DNA of 23,368 bases from Euryarchaeota archaeon UBA102. GTDB taxonomy: Archaea; Thermoplasmatota; Poseidoniia; MGIII; CG-Epi1. The notes beneath the pieces were generated by a model. The model had not been told where the DNA came from. It was given only the letters and a program-made list of their open reading frames with translations, and did not search any database. Numbering within the stretch: position 1 is the first letter of the stretch; the number at the start of each line of letters is the position of its first letter. A program made the position numbers and the translations under genes. Below, in pieces: positions 1-8,023 of the stretch. The DNA is taken from positions 1-23,368 of the forward strand of contig DAHL01000030.1 in assembly GCA_002509225.1 (NCBI GenBank), read 5' to 3'.

Positions 1-560
1 TTCTCTTCAGCCGGTTTCTCTTCATCAGAATCAAAGTCAAGCTGCACACTCGGTCTAACTGGATGCATATCACTCTGCAAAGGCGATTTGTAATTATATT
101 CTATAGTCTTTTCTAATTTTTCATTTATTACCGTTCCAGGTTCTCTAATAGTAGTTCCATCTACTGTTATGTGTCCATGCGTTATCAATTGCCTAGCTTG
201 TTTAACTGTCCTAGAGAAACCCTGAACATAAACTTGAGTCTGTAGCCTTCTATCTAATATATGTTCCATATTCAAATTTAATACATCATCCAATGCTGCA
301 CCATGATCAATAATTCCCAATGTGACAACTCTATCAATGAGTAATTCCTTTTCTTTACTCACTTGTTCAGAAGCAGCTTTAGCCGTTAGCAATCTTGCTT
401 GCTGACGAATTTTTCTTATTATGGTATTAGCTTTCCAAATTTCTTTTTTATTCTTAAGTCCATATTTATGCACAATCCCCTTCTCTTCTTGAATTCTCTC
501 TTCTTCCCAAGGGTGAGATGGTTTCTCATAGTGTTTTTTTGAAAATTTCGGATCGCCCAT
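1..560 (-). CDS. rps4: Small ribosomal subunit protein uS4 (partial, C-terminus beyond left edge)
   Basis: uS4 is a primary 16S rRNA-binding protein of the 30S subunit. The reverse strand reads from an ATG at 560 (MGDPKFSKKHYEKP) without a stop to base 1, giving 186 codons. It includes the S4 RNA-binding core RRLQTQVYVQGFSRTVKQAR followed by LITHGHITVDG, the usual S4-domain signature near residues 105-135. The visible C-terminal end turns acidic (DFDSDEEKPAEE) and is still open at the edge, so the protein is somewhat longer than a minimal archaeal S4. The gene follows uS13 by 8 nt, with AGGT about 7 nt before the ATG, so it is translated from the same operon. S13-S4 is the standard archaeal order; uS11 and an RNA polymerase subunit would be expected just beyond the window. 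Confidence 0.95.
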   Translation of the reverse strand, partial: MGDPKFSKKHYEKPSHPWEEERIQEEKGIVHKYGLKNKKEIWKANTIIRKIRQQARLLTAKAASEQVSKEKELLIDRVVTLGIIDHGAALDDVLNLNMEHILDRRLQTQVYVQGFSRTVKQARQLITHGHITVDGTTIREPGTVINEKLEKTIEYNYKSPLQSDMHPVRPSVQLDFDSDEEKPAEE

Positions 561-568
561 TCAATTAC

Positions 569-1021
569 CTACTTTTTTCCTTTACTAACTCCAAGAGCCA
601 AACCTCTTCTTCCATTCGAATAAGTTCGTTGCCCTCTGACTTTATGACCACTCTGGTGTCTAACACCTTTGTAGCTCTTTATCTTTTTCATTCTATTAAT
701 GTCATCTTCAACCTTTGTTGAAATGTCTATTGAAACGAAATGTACATCTTCTCCAGTTTCATAATCCTTTCTTCTGTTAAGCATCCATCCAGGTAAGTGC
801 TCATCTATTTCTTTTACGGATTCATTCAATAAATCTACTTCTTTATCCTCTAATTCACCAACTATTTTGTTTGGATCTAGTTTAATGGATCTTATAAGCG
901 CTAAAGCGGCTCTTGCCCCTATTCCTCTTATTTTAGGCAGGGTTTTCACTAACTTACCTTCACCAGGAAGGTCGGTGTCTGCCACACGTACTATGTATTT
1001 GAAATCGGTTTCATTTGCCAA
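569..1021 (-). CDS. rps13: Small ribosomal subunit protein uS13
   Basis: uS13 sits in the head of the 30S subunit, contacts the P-site tRNA and forms bridges to the large subunit. The 150-residue product is the usual archaeal/eukaryotic (S18-type) length. It has the N-terminal IVRVADTDLPGEGKL segment, the helix-two-turn-helix region GIGARAALALIRSIKLD at about residues 33-49, and the basic C-terminal signature RHQSGHKVRGQRTYSNGRRG at about 121-140. The ATG at 1021 is the first gene of the visible operon and lies about 50 nt downstream of a TATA box at 1070-1077. uS4 follows after 8 nt. Confidence 0.97.
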   Translation of the reverse strand: MANETDFKYIVRVADTDLPGEGKLVKTLPKIRGIGARAALALIRSIKLDPNKIVGELEDKEVDLLNESVKEIDEHLPGWMLNRRKDYETGEDVHFVSIDISTKVEDDINRMKKIKSYKGVRHQSGHKVRGQRTYSNGRRGLALGVSKGKK

Positions 1022-1069
1022 TAAGGGCCTCCAGTACTCAAAGTAGAGTTCGTCGTGAGCTTTGGCACC

Positions 1070-1077
1070 TATTTATA
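1070..1077 (-). promoter_or_regulatory. TATA box for the rps13-rps4 operon
   Basis: Read on the minus strand the sequence is TATAAATA. It is about 50 nt upstream of the uS13 ATG, which predicts a start site near 1046 and a leader of roughly 25 nt. It occupies the divergent gap between rps13 and the PKD protein gene. Confidence 0.6.
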
Positions 1078-1110
1078 TGCTTTCCCTCAGTTCTTAACAT
1101 GCGAACAAGA

Positions 1111-1118
1111 TTTTATAC
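1111..1118 (+). promoter_or_regulatory. TATA-like box for the PKD protein gene
   Basis: TTTTATAC lies about 30 nt before the ATG at 1145. A start site about 26 nt downstream of its centre falls at about 1141, so the transcript would be essentially leaderless and would start after the upstream in-frame ATG at 1133. Confidence 0.5.
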
Positions 1119-1144
1119 AGCATTGAATACGTATGTCTGTAGTC

Positions 1145-1912
1145 ATGAAAAAAATGCTTATAGTTTTATTGATGGTTTTCTTCTTAGTAGCTGGTTCTGC
1201 AGGTTACGGTGTTTGGACGTATAAAGATGAAATACCATTTCTCAATGAAGAAACCGAGGAAGAAGAGGAAGAAGAGGAAAATAACGCCACTCCTTCAATA
1301 TTATCTGTTTCTACAGATCCTGCCGATAGTACAGTAGGCATCAATGAAGAAATTTCCTTCAGTTCTACAGCGGACGATGAAGATAACGATCCTCTCACCT
1401 TTTCATGGGATTTTGGAGACAATACTACCGATAGTGGTCAAGATTTATCAGACGTTTCACATAGCTATTCAGAAGTAGGTACTTGGACAGTTACATTGGA
1501 AGTAAGTGATGGCAAATCTTCTGATACGAAATCAATTCTCGTTTTTGTAGATGAGGAAGGTTCAGATGTTACAACTTTTCTATTTGAAGGTGAAGTAGGT
1601 TGTCTAGGTGATGGGCCGGTTGTCTGTGAGGATGATTATGAAGAATTTAATGTTACAGATTCAGACACTATAACTATGATGACTATTGAGATGGTTTTTG
1701 ATGATACATCAAGTAATGATGTTTTCAGTGGCCAAGTAAGACTTAGAGTTTACAACGCTAGTGGAAATGTAAGTCATGATGATTATTATGAAGAGGGGAA
1801 CTACACAGCTTCCATAAACAGTACTGACATCGATGATGGTGATTGGGGTTTCTATATAGAAGCTGAAAACGGCTCAATGGAATACCAAGTATACATTCGC
1901 GCTCATCATTAG
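1145..1912 (+). CDS. Membrane-anchored PKD-domain surface protein
   Basis: Predicted extracytoplasmic protein of 255 residues. It begins with a short basic segment and a hydrophobic anchor or signal (MLIVLLMVFFLVAGSAGYGV). A strongly acidic linker with a run of glutamates follows. One PKD (Ig-like) domain spans about residues 46-135, with the typical SWDFGD and HSYSEVGTWTVTLEVSDG signatures. The last 115 residues are acidic, N-glycosylation-sequon rich and probably beta-structured (for example GNVSHDDYYEEGNYTASINST), and I do not recognise them. An in-frame ATG at 1133 would add four residues; I chose 1145 because the promoter box at 1111-1118 predicts transcription starting after 1133. The 3' end overlaps the convergent methyltransferase gene by four bases. 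PKD domains usually mediate protein-protein or protein-carbohydrate contact at archaeal surfaces. The specific role here is unknown. Confidence 0.8.
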   Translation: MKKMLIVLLMVFFLVAGSAGYGVWTYKDEIPFLNEETEEEEEEEENNATPSILSVSTDPADSTVGINEEISFSSTADDEDNDPLTFSWDFGDNTTDSGQDLSDVSHSYSEVGTWTVTLEVSDGKSSDTKSILVFVDEEGSDVTTFLFEGEVGCLGDGPVVCEDDYEEFNVTDSDTITMMTIEMVFDDTSSNDVFSGQVRLRVYNASGNVSHDDYYEEGNYTASINSTDIDDGDWGFYIEAENGSMEYQVYIRAHH

Positions 1913-2922
1913 GTGACTTTTTCTAAGACCAATACATTTCTCGTAAGATTTTTGTGTGAATACCATGGAAATTGATATTTAATTTCAAATCCATCTTCAG
2001 ATATCATATCCTTTTCAGGCACTACTATAACTAATCTCTTTCCTACTTCTAACTTTTTCTTTATACTTTTCATCGTTCTTTTCATTAATTCATCTCTCAT
2101 TTCACCCTTTAATGAACTGGATTGTCCATATGGAGGGTCCGTAACTACAACGTCTATTTTTTCTATTTTGTCAATTTCTGATATGTCGCCTTCTATTATT
2201 CGTCCTTCAAATCCAAAATATTTGAGGTTCTTCAAACTCGCTTCTACCATTTTTGAATCTATATCTTGACCAATTATATTCAAATCCATATCTGCACCTT
2301 CTATCAATATCCCTCCAGTTCCACAAAAGGGATCAAGCATTATCTCATTATTTTTTATTCCCGCTACATTAATCATAGCACGGGCCATCCTAGGATTGAG
2401 ACTTATAGGATAAAATTCAGGTCTATAATTTACATGATGTTTCAAACATTTTACGTATCCCGTTTTGGTTTTTGAAATACCGAGATATATTCTATCGCTA
2501 ATCAGAACTATAATTTCTGTTTCTGGATTATCTAAATCAACCAACTTTTTTTTACCCAGTATAGTGCCTATTTCTCTATTAATTTTATCTATAGGTACTT
2601 CTTTTTCATTTTTTATTTTATGACATCTCACAGCAAATGTTTCACATTGCAATTCTATACTCTTCGATTTTTCTATTATTTTTTCATATTTATCCACATC
2701 TTCAATCTCTACAATTTTTCCAACATATTTTGTCAATGAGAGTCGTTCAATCATCGCGCTTTCAATATCATCTTTCGTTTCAATAATCAAAATTCTATTC
2801 TTTTTCGATATTTTTTTCGGTCTGTTGTTATACAATATCAATAATTCTTCTACCTCTACTTCTGCCATTTGTTCATGTTCACCAGATAAAACAAAGAAAT
2901 GAACTATGCTGTCTTTCATCAT
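1909..2922 (-). CDS. tRNA (guanine-10-N2) methyltransferase, Trm-G10/Trm11 type
   Basis: Predicted THUMP-plus-Rossmann methyltransferase that makes m2G or m2,2G at tRNA position 10, using S-adenosylmethionine. The N-terminal half (about residues 1-160) has the length and pattern of a NFLD/THUMP RNA-binding region. It is followed by NYRPEFYPISLNPRMARAM, the conserved entry to the catalytic domain. SAM-binding motif I is DPFCGTGG at residues 197-204 and the amino-methyltransferase motif IV is DPPYG at 262-266, the N2-guanine signature. A TTG at 2937 would extend the protein by five residues. I prefer the ATG at 2922 because GGTGA sits 4 nt upstream, complementary to the 16S 3' end. The gene is divergent from the cis-prenyltransferase (47 bp between starts) and overlaps the convergent PKD gene by four bases. 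The m2G10 assignment over m2G6 is from family resemblance. Confidence 0.88.
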   Translation of the reverse strand: MMKDSIVHFFVLSGEHEQMAEVEVEELLILYNNRPKKISKKNRILIIETKDDIESAMIERLSLTKYVGKIVEIEDVDKYEKIIEKSKSIELQCETFAVRCHKIKNEKEVPIDKINREIGTILGKKKLVDLDNPETEIIVLISDRIYLGISKTKTGYVKCLKHHVNYRPEFYPISLNPRMARAMINVAGIKNNEIMLDPFCGTGGILIEGADMDLNIIGQDIDSKMVEASLKNLKYFGFEGRIIEGDISEIDKIEKIDVVVTDPPYGQSSSLKGEMRDELMKRTMKSIKKKLEVGKRLVIVVPEKDMISEDGFEIKYQFPWYSHKNLTRNVLVLEKVT

Positions 2923-2969
2923 CTTTTCACCAAACAACTCTTTTTTTAATATTGTCTATTTAGTTTATT

Positions 2970-3749
2970 GTGTTCACTATCGCTAATTTCGCCTTAAAAC
3001 CATTTTATTTTTTCTATGAGAAGATTCTACTTCGTAAAGTAAAAAGTAGTAAAGTTCCACAACATATAGGGGTCATTATGGATGGTAATAGACGTTATGC
3101 AGCCCAAGCTGGACTATTTTCTCAACAAGGCCATCTTTTAGGTAAAAATTCATTAGAAAAATTATTGGATTGGTGTATGGATTTAGATATACGAATCGTC
3201 ACAGTCTATGCTTTTTCTATGGAAAATTTGAAAAGAGATGAAAAAGAAGTCGATACTTTGATGTCTTTATTCAATTCATCCTTCAAGGAAATTTCGGAAG
3301 ATAAAAGAGTTCATGAAAATAAAATAAAAATCAAAGTTATAGGTTCTCCTGAAAAACTTCCTGAAAATGTTCAAAAAAGTATTCGTCAAGCAGAAGAAAA
3401 AACTAAAGATTACACCAATTTTCAACTCAATATTGCAGTTGCATATAGTGGCCGTCAAGAAATTATACACGCTGTAAAATCAATAGTAGATAAGGCCATA
3501 TCAGGCACAATTAAAACTACTGATATCAATTCTTCACTATTGTCTAGTCATCTTTATACTGGCAATCTCCCAGATCCGGATTTGATTTTACGTACTTCCG
3601 GTGAGGAAAGAATTAGTAATTTCTTATTATGGCAAATTGCATACGCAGAGCTATACTTTGCGGACGTTTATTGGCCCGCACTACGAAAGATAGATTTCTT
3701 ACGGGCTATACGTTCATTTCAACTTAGAAAAAGACGAATGGGTAATTAG
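2970..3749 (+). CDS. uppS: cis-Prenyltransferase (polyprenyl/dehydrodolichyl diphosphate synthase)
   Basis: Elongates farnesyl or geranylgeranyl diphosphate with isopentenyl diphosphate into the long cis-polyprenyl carrier used for protein N-glycosylation and surface glycans. The 259-residue protein has the family signature HIGVIMDGNRRYA at residues 32-44, whose Asp38 binds Mg-diphosphate. The second signature RTSGEERISNFLLWQ at 208-222 supplies the basic and Ser/Thr pocket for isopentenyl diphosphate, followed by AYAELYF. A 25-residue N-terminal stretch with several aromatics may be a membrane-associating helix. The start is a GTG; the T/A-rich TTTTTTTAATATT tract 15-30 nt upstream fits a leaderless promoter. 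It precedes a large lipid-transporter-like gene on the same strand, with a possible separate promoter between them. Chain length cannot be read from the sequence. Confidence 0.93.
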   Translation: MFTIANFALKPFYFFYEKILLRKVKSSKVPQHIGVIMDGNRRYAAQAGLFSQQGHLLGKNSLEKLLDWCMDLDIRIVTVYAFSMENLKRDEKEVDTLMSLFNSSFKEISEDKRVHENKIKIKVIGSPEKLPENVQKSIRQAEEKTKDYTNFQLNIAVAYSGRQEIIHAVKSIVDKAISGTIKTTDINSSLLSSHLYTGNLPDPDLILRTSGEERISNFLLWQIAYAELYFADVYWPALRKIDFLRAIRSFQLRKRRMGN

Positions 3750-3762
3750 GGTGGTCCGGTTA

Positions 3763-3770
3763 TTTATTTA
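3763..3770 (+). promoter_or_regulatory. TATA-like box before the RND/MMPL transporter
   Basis: TTTATTTA, continuing into AATATTAG, is centred about 27 nt upstream of the ATG at 3794. It suggests an own, leaderless transcript for the transporter in addition to any read-through from uppS. Confidence 0.45.
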
Positions 3771-3793
3771 ATATTAGTTTTCTGGGGTATTTG

Positions 3794-6655
3794 ATGATAA
3801 AGCAATTAGGTAATATTTCGACGGAAAAATCTACTGAAGTTTTAGCCTTAATTGGGGCAATTACTTTACTATTGTCTTATTTTCTTCTTTCAGTTTCTTT
3901 CAATACTGACGTAGAAGCATTTCTTCCAGATTCTCAAATAACTGAAGACCATCATCACGTTGGTGAACTTTTCGGTAATGAATCTCACGTGATTTACCTT
4001 CATATCACTTCATCTGATTCTTCTAATTCCAATATCTTAGAAATGAATTCATTATTGGAAATTTTACATTTACAAGAATCGGTAGCCGAACTTCCAAATG
4101 TTGATAATTCTATCTCAGTAGCCAGTTATCTAAACAAAGCTCTCGAATGGAAAAATTCCAATCTTACTCAAATTTCCGAGTTAGATAATCCTTGGGATGC
4201 TTTGTATAATGCTACTTGGCAAGAAATAGAAGATGGCAGCGACAATGTAACATACGGTGATATCGAATTTTTAGCGGATGTTTTGATACATCGGGATTTA
4301 GATTGGTTGCCTCTATGGGCTTCAGAAGGCACTGAAAGGGCGGCACCCGAAGCAGATTCAGCATTAGTTGTAGTTTTTATCAATCCCGATTTGGATACTG
4401 ATGGACGAAAAGAAGTAGGAAAAAACACTCGAGATTTAGTAGATAACGCTTTGTCCTTCAATTCAATAACAGTAGATACATTTTCTACAGATTTAATGGC
4501 TTATGATGTAGATCAATCTACCAGAGATACAAATATTCTAATGGCATTAGGTATGCTAGGGGTAACCATTTGTCTTCTATGGTTCTCATTCAGACAATTC
4601 AGCTATGTTATTTTACCAATTTTAACATTATCTCTCTCTATTATTTGGACCTTTGGTCTTGCTGGTTTATTGAATATAAAATTGACTGCTATATCTGTTG
4701 CAGTTTTGCCGTTGGTAGTAGGTCTAGGAATTGATTTTTCTGTTCATATAAGTCGTAGATATATGGAAGAGATAACTAAATCTAATGATTTTCATGCATC
4801 TCTTTTGAAAAGTCAACAACACATAGGTTATGCACTCTCCTTAGCTGCAGCAACCACAGTAATCGCTTTTCTTTCAGGTGTAACAGCAGGCGTTGGACCA
4901 GTTAGGGATTTTTCAATTATTTGTGCAATTGGTATTTCTTGTTCCTTTATTCTTACTTTAACTTTTCACACGGCTGCTCGTTATCTTATAGATAGTAAAT
5001 CATCCGATTCCAATTCTTTAATTCCAAGATCATCTAAATTAATAGACACCATAACTCACTTTTCAATTCATTCTGTAAAAAATCATCCAATAACGATAGT
5101 CGCAGCTACCGTTGTTATAACTTTATTATCAATAGGAGGGGCTACTCAATTAGAAACTTCCTTTACTTTAGACGATTTCTTATCTGACGATTTAGAAATA
5201 ATGGTCATTGGTAAACACGTTAGTGAAGATTATAGGGGAGGTAGTTATGCTCAATCTCAAATATTAATAAAAGATGAAAATCAAAGCTACAAAGAACTTT
5301 TAGAGGGGACTTTTACAGTTCAATGTAATTTAGGGATATTTGATGAATCTCTCGGTATAAAATCAGAATGCTCTAACAGACCTTCTGTTGATTACGTTAT
5401 ACAAGTAGGTGCAGAAGCGAGAGTCGATTCCATTTATCAAATTGTTAGAACTGCGATACATTCTGAATCGGGCTCTATTACTTATCATGGCGATGGCCCT
5501 TATTTTGAAATTACAAGTTTGTTTCACGTTTATTCAAATGAATCGTTATCTATCGAATGGATATCTAATTCCGATCATACAATCAATTCTACAATTTTCT
5601 GGATTGATGCAGATAATTCTGAAACTAGCACTACACTAATTCCTTCAATTACTCCTCATTCATTTTCTGATTATCTTTATTCTGTCAATGTAACTCCACC
5701 TTCAAATGCAATTAATGCATATCTAAAATTTGAAGTTTCTTCTGCTTCTCCTGCGGTAAATTCTTTATCAGTTCACGGACAAGATTATTATTTTGTCCAA
5801 TCATTAAGAGATACCTTTTCTTTATCTTCTAAGGGTACACCTATCAGTTCAACAACTGATGAAGATATCAAGAAATTATTCGATTATCTTTATCAAAAAG
5901 ATTTAGACATTGCAGATCGTTTTACTGGTGAAAGTTTCAATACAGAACTTCAAAAAGTATTACATAAGAATCAAAATGGAGAATACAATGCATCGGTAAT
6001 TAGAATATACATCGGACCAACTAAACATAATCCTTTAGATAAGGCAGGCCTCAATCAAATGTTATCACAACTTTCTTCAGATATACCTACAGATACCTTT
6101 TCAACTCAAACAGTTAGTTTAACAGGAGGTCACGTTTTGACTATAACTACAATAAATACTATAGAAACGGCCCAAATCAATTCTACACTCATTTCTCTGG
6201 CGATGGCTTCTTTATTTCTTTTATTAGTTTATCGTAAATTCTCTTACAGTATTTTAACAATTATACCGGTAGTTATTGCAACTTTCTGGATACTTGGAAC
6301 TATGTCTCTTCTCGGCATTTCCCTAAACGTTCTAACAGTTATGGTAACTGCACTCACTATAGGGTTGGGCATTGATTATGCAATCCATATCGTTGAAAGA
6401 TATCGTCACGAATTACAAACTTCAGATAACAGTAAAGCAGTTGAAACTGCAATTAAGCACACCGGTTCTGCATTGATTATAAGTGGTATAACTTCCTTGT
6501 TCGGGTTCGCAGTTCTCACACTCAGTCCGATGCCATTAGTACGCAATTTTGGAATAATAACTGCTGCAACTATAATTTATTCAGTTCTAATAGCGGTTTT
6601 AGTTTTACCAAGTCTCATGTTACTTTCCGGTAATATACTGAAGGAGAAAAACTAA
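3794..6655 (+). CDS. RND superfamily transporter, MMPL/HAE3-like
   Basis: Predicted 953-residue polytopic transporter of the RND superfamily, archaeal MMPL/HAE3 type. Members move lipids, hydrophobic compounds or drugs outward by proton coupling. The duplicated RND architecture is clear: TM1 at about 17-36, ectodomain 1 at about 37-245, a five-helix bundle from about 247 to 395, TM7 at about 431-450, ectodomain 2 at about 451-795, then the second helix bundle from 796. The paired helix signature GLGIDFSVHISRRY at 310 and GLGIDYAIHIVERY at 857 appears once per half; its buried Asp is the expected proton-relay residue. Ectodomain 2 is much larger than ectodomain 1 and contains a beta-rich, Ser/Thr/Asn-rich segment at about 572-665 that looks like an inserted sandwich domain. 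The start could be the TTG at 3791, but the ATG at 3794 follows GGGG and the promoter. It lies 44 nt after uppS. Substrate unknown; an envelope-lipid role is inference. Confidence 0.85.
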   Translation: MIKQLGNISTEKSTEVLALIGAITLLLSYFLLSVSFNTDVEAFLPDSQITEDHHHVGELFGNESHVIYLHITSSDSSNSNILEMNSLLEILHLQESVAELPNVDNSISVASYLNKALEWKNSNLTQISELDNPWDALYNATWQEIEDGSDNVTYGDIEFLADVLIHRDLDWLPLWASEGTERAAPEADSALVVVFINPDLDTDGRKEVGKNTRDLVDNALSFNSITVDTFSTDLMAYDVDQSTRDTNILMALGMLGVTICLLWFSFRQFSYVILPILTLSLSIIWTFGLAGLLNIKLTAISVAVLPLVVGLGIDFSVHISRRYMEEITKSNDFHASLLKSQQHIGYALSLAAATTVIAFLSGVTAGVGPVRDFSIICAIGISCSFILTLTFHTAARYLIDSKSSDSNSLIPRSSKLIDTITHFSIHSVKNHPITIVAATVVITLLSIGGATQLETSFTLDDFLSDDLEIMVIGKHVSEDYRGGSYAQSQILIKDENQSYKELLEGTFTVQCNLGIFDESLGIKSECSNRPSVDYVIQVGAEARVDSIYQIVRTAIHSESGSITYHGDGPYFEITSLFHVYSNESLSIEWISNSDHTINSTIFWIDADNSETSTTLIPSITPHSFSDYLYSVNVTPPSNAINAYLKFEVSSASPAVNSLSVHGQDYYFVQSLRDTFSLSSKGTPISSTTDEDIKKLFDYLYQKDLDIADRFTGESFNTELQKVLHKNQNGEYNASVIRIYIGPTKHNPLDKAGLNQMLSQLSSDIPTDTFSTQTVSLTGGHVLTITTINTIETAQINSTLISLAMASLFLLLVYRKFSYSILTIIPVVIATFWILGTMSLLGISLNVLTVMVTALTIGLGIDYAIHIVERYRHELQTSDNSKAVETAIKHTGSALIISGITSLFGFAVLTLSPMPLVRNFGIITAATIIYSVLIAVLVLPSLMLLSGNILKEKN

Positions 6656-6661
6656 TTATTC

Positions 6662-7714
6662 CTATCTTCTCTTTTTCCACAATTCTCTTGCCAACTGCCG
6701 CATGTCTTTAACCTCATCATATTCATCTACTATTTCAACGCCCAAAAGAGTCTCTATGGTGTCTTCTAAAGTTATTATTCCCTGAGTTCCACCATATTCA
6801 TCCACAACTAAAAAAATATGCTGTTTTCTTTTAATAAATTCATCCAATACTTCAGCAACACTATCTTCAGGTTTTACCCGTTCCAATGGTGAAATCAATT
6901 CTTCTACTCTTTTCGTAACTCCTCCATTATGACTCTCTTCCAAAAGAGTATTTGTAAGTACAAATCCTATAACATCATCTAAATCCTTTCCAATTATAGG
7001 TATTCTGGAAAATCTTATTGGGGAATGTTCTTCTACAACTTCGCTAACAATTTCATCTTTGTTAAGTGTAAAAAGAACAGTACTCGGCGTCATTACATCC
7101 TCTGCTAAGATATTTTTTAAATCCAATAGATTCTTTATTATTTCAGTTTCTTGAGATTCCAAAGTTCCTTGATCCTGACCAATTTTAGCAACTGCAACCA
7201 TCTCTTCTCTTGTCATTACGCCTTCGCTTCCTTCTGGCGATATCACATTAGATATTTTTTGTAACATAATCGTTATTGGCATCGTTATCATAATGACATA
7301 GTGTGTTAAATATGTCGAAAAAGGAATAATTTTCCTCCAATACGTGGCTCCTATCGTTTTTGGTATTATTTCTGAAAATACCAATATCATAAATGTTAAA
7401 ATTATAGAAGATATAGTTAACCAGTTTCCTGCTCCGTGAAATTCCGATCCAACTCCTGCCGCACCAACGGTATGTGATATAGTATTCAAAGTCAATATAG
7501 CTGCTAAAGGCTCATCAATATTCTCTTTCATCCTTTTTAGATTTATTCCAACCCAGGTTTTTTCCTCGACTTTAGTCTCTACGTAACTGGGCGTAACTGA
7601 AAGAATAACAGATTCTAGTAATGAACAAATAAAAGATATTATTAGAGCTAACGCTAAATAAACAAATACTACATAAAAATTAACAACTTCTAGTTCAATA
7701 GGTAAATCAATCAA
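6662..7714 (-). CDS. CNNM/HlyC-CorC family membrane protein (DUF21 plus CBS pair)
   Basis: Predicted membrane protein of the CNNM/CorC family, implicated in Mg2+ or Co2+ transport or its regulation. Residues 1 to about 165 form the DUF21 transmembrane domain: a helix from about 13-38, the family segment LTLNTISHTVGAAGVGSEFH, and hydrophobic helices ending in IVFSEIIPKT-like sequence (here LVFSEIIPKTIGATYWRK). A CBS pair follows, containing AEDVMTPSTVLFTLNKDE, RIPIIGKDLDDVIGFV and the strongly conserved VDEYGGTQGIITLEDTIETL. The protein stops soon after the second CBS domain (350 residues), so the C-terminal CorC_HlyC domain of many bacterial homologues is missing. The start is a TTG; no in-frame ATG or GTG lies between it and the upstream stop. 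It is convergent with the RND gene, with 6 bp between stops. A short inverted repeat lies 29 nt upstream of the start. Confidence 0.87.
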   Translation of the reverse strand: MIDLPIELEVVNFYVVFVYLALALIISFICSLLESVILSVTPSYVETKVEEKTWVGINLKRMKENIDEPLAAILTLNTISHTVGAAGVGSEFHGAGNWLTISSIILTFMILVFSEIIPKTIGATYWRKIIPFSTYLTHYVIMITMPITIMLQKISNVISPEGSEGVMTREEMVAVAKIGQDQGTLESQETEIIKNLLDLKNILAEDVMTPSTVLFTLNKDEIVSEVVEEHSPIRFSRIPIIGKDLDDVIGFVLTNTLLEESHNGGVTKRVEELISPLERVKPEDSVAEVLDEFIKRKQHIFLVVDEYGGTQGIITLEDTIETLLGVEIVDEYDEVKDMRQLARELWKKRR

Positions 7715-7742
7715 TATGCTTCTTACTCCACCCCTGACAGGT

Positions 7743-7756
7743 ATCTAAAATTAGAT
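7743..7756. repeat. Short inverted repeat upstream of the CNNM gene
   Basis: ATCTAA-AA-TTAGAT has 6-bp arms and a 2-nt centre, located 29-42 nt before the TTG start of the CNNM gene on the minus strand. The loop is too short for a stable hairpin. It lies where the TATA/BRE region of that gene would be, so an operator is possible, but chance in A/T-rich DNA is also plausible. Confidence 0.25.
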
Positions 7757-7830
7757 TCTCGTTTGCTCAACGTAATGGTAGTCAGGAAGTTCAATAATAA
7801 ACTTTTCGATATGTCATTTTGCTTAGGAAG

Positions 7831-7840
7831 TATATTATAC
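7831..7840 (+). promoter_or_regulatory. TATA box for the eL40 gene
   Basis: TATATTATAC is centred about 28 nt before the ATG at 7864. No ribosome-binding site precedes the ATG, which fits a leaderless transcript. Confidence 0.6.
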
Positions 7841-7863
7841 TGCCCTTTTCTCCAGTGCTTTAG

Positions 7864-8013
7864 ATGGCTAGATTTCCCGAAGCAGAAGCACGTCTTCTAG
7901 AGAAGAAAATCTGTATGAAGTGTAATGCACGCAATGCTTACCAAAGTGCAAAATGTAGAAAATGCGGTAGTAAACAACTCCGTCCTAAAGCCAAGGAAGG
8001 CCGCGGTAAGTAA
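7864..8013 (+). CDS. rpl40e: Large ribosomal subunit protein eL40
   Basis: A 49-residue protein beginning [19 protein letters not shown]. It is the free-standing archaeal form of eL40, which in eukaryotes is made as a ubiquitin fusion and sits near the GTPase-associated centre of the large subunit. Four cysteines in CMKC-x10-CRKC spacing (residues 17-33) form the zinc-binding ribbon, and the tail is basic ([13 protein letters not shown]), as usual for the family. The length matches archaeal eL40 (about 48-50 residues). It has its own TATA box and is a monocistronic island between the divergent CNNM gene and the convergent glmS, whose stop is 10 nt away. Confidence 0.95.
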   Translation: MARFPEAEARLLEKKICMKCNARNAYQSAKCRKCGSKQLRPKAKEGRGK

Positions 8014-8023
8014 TCTTGCCTTT

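Noticed and set aside
1133..1144. Upstream ATG of the PKD protein gene
   Set aside because: It lies only 18 nt from the centre of the TATA box, so it is probably not on the transcript; the ATG at 1145 also begins a cleaner signal-anchor sequence.
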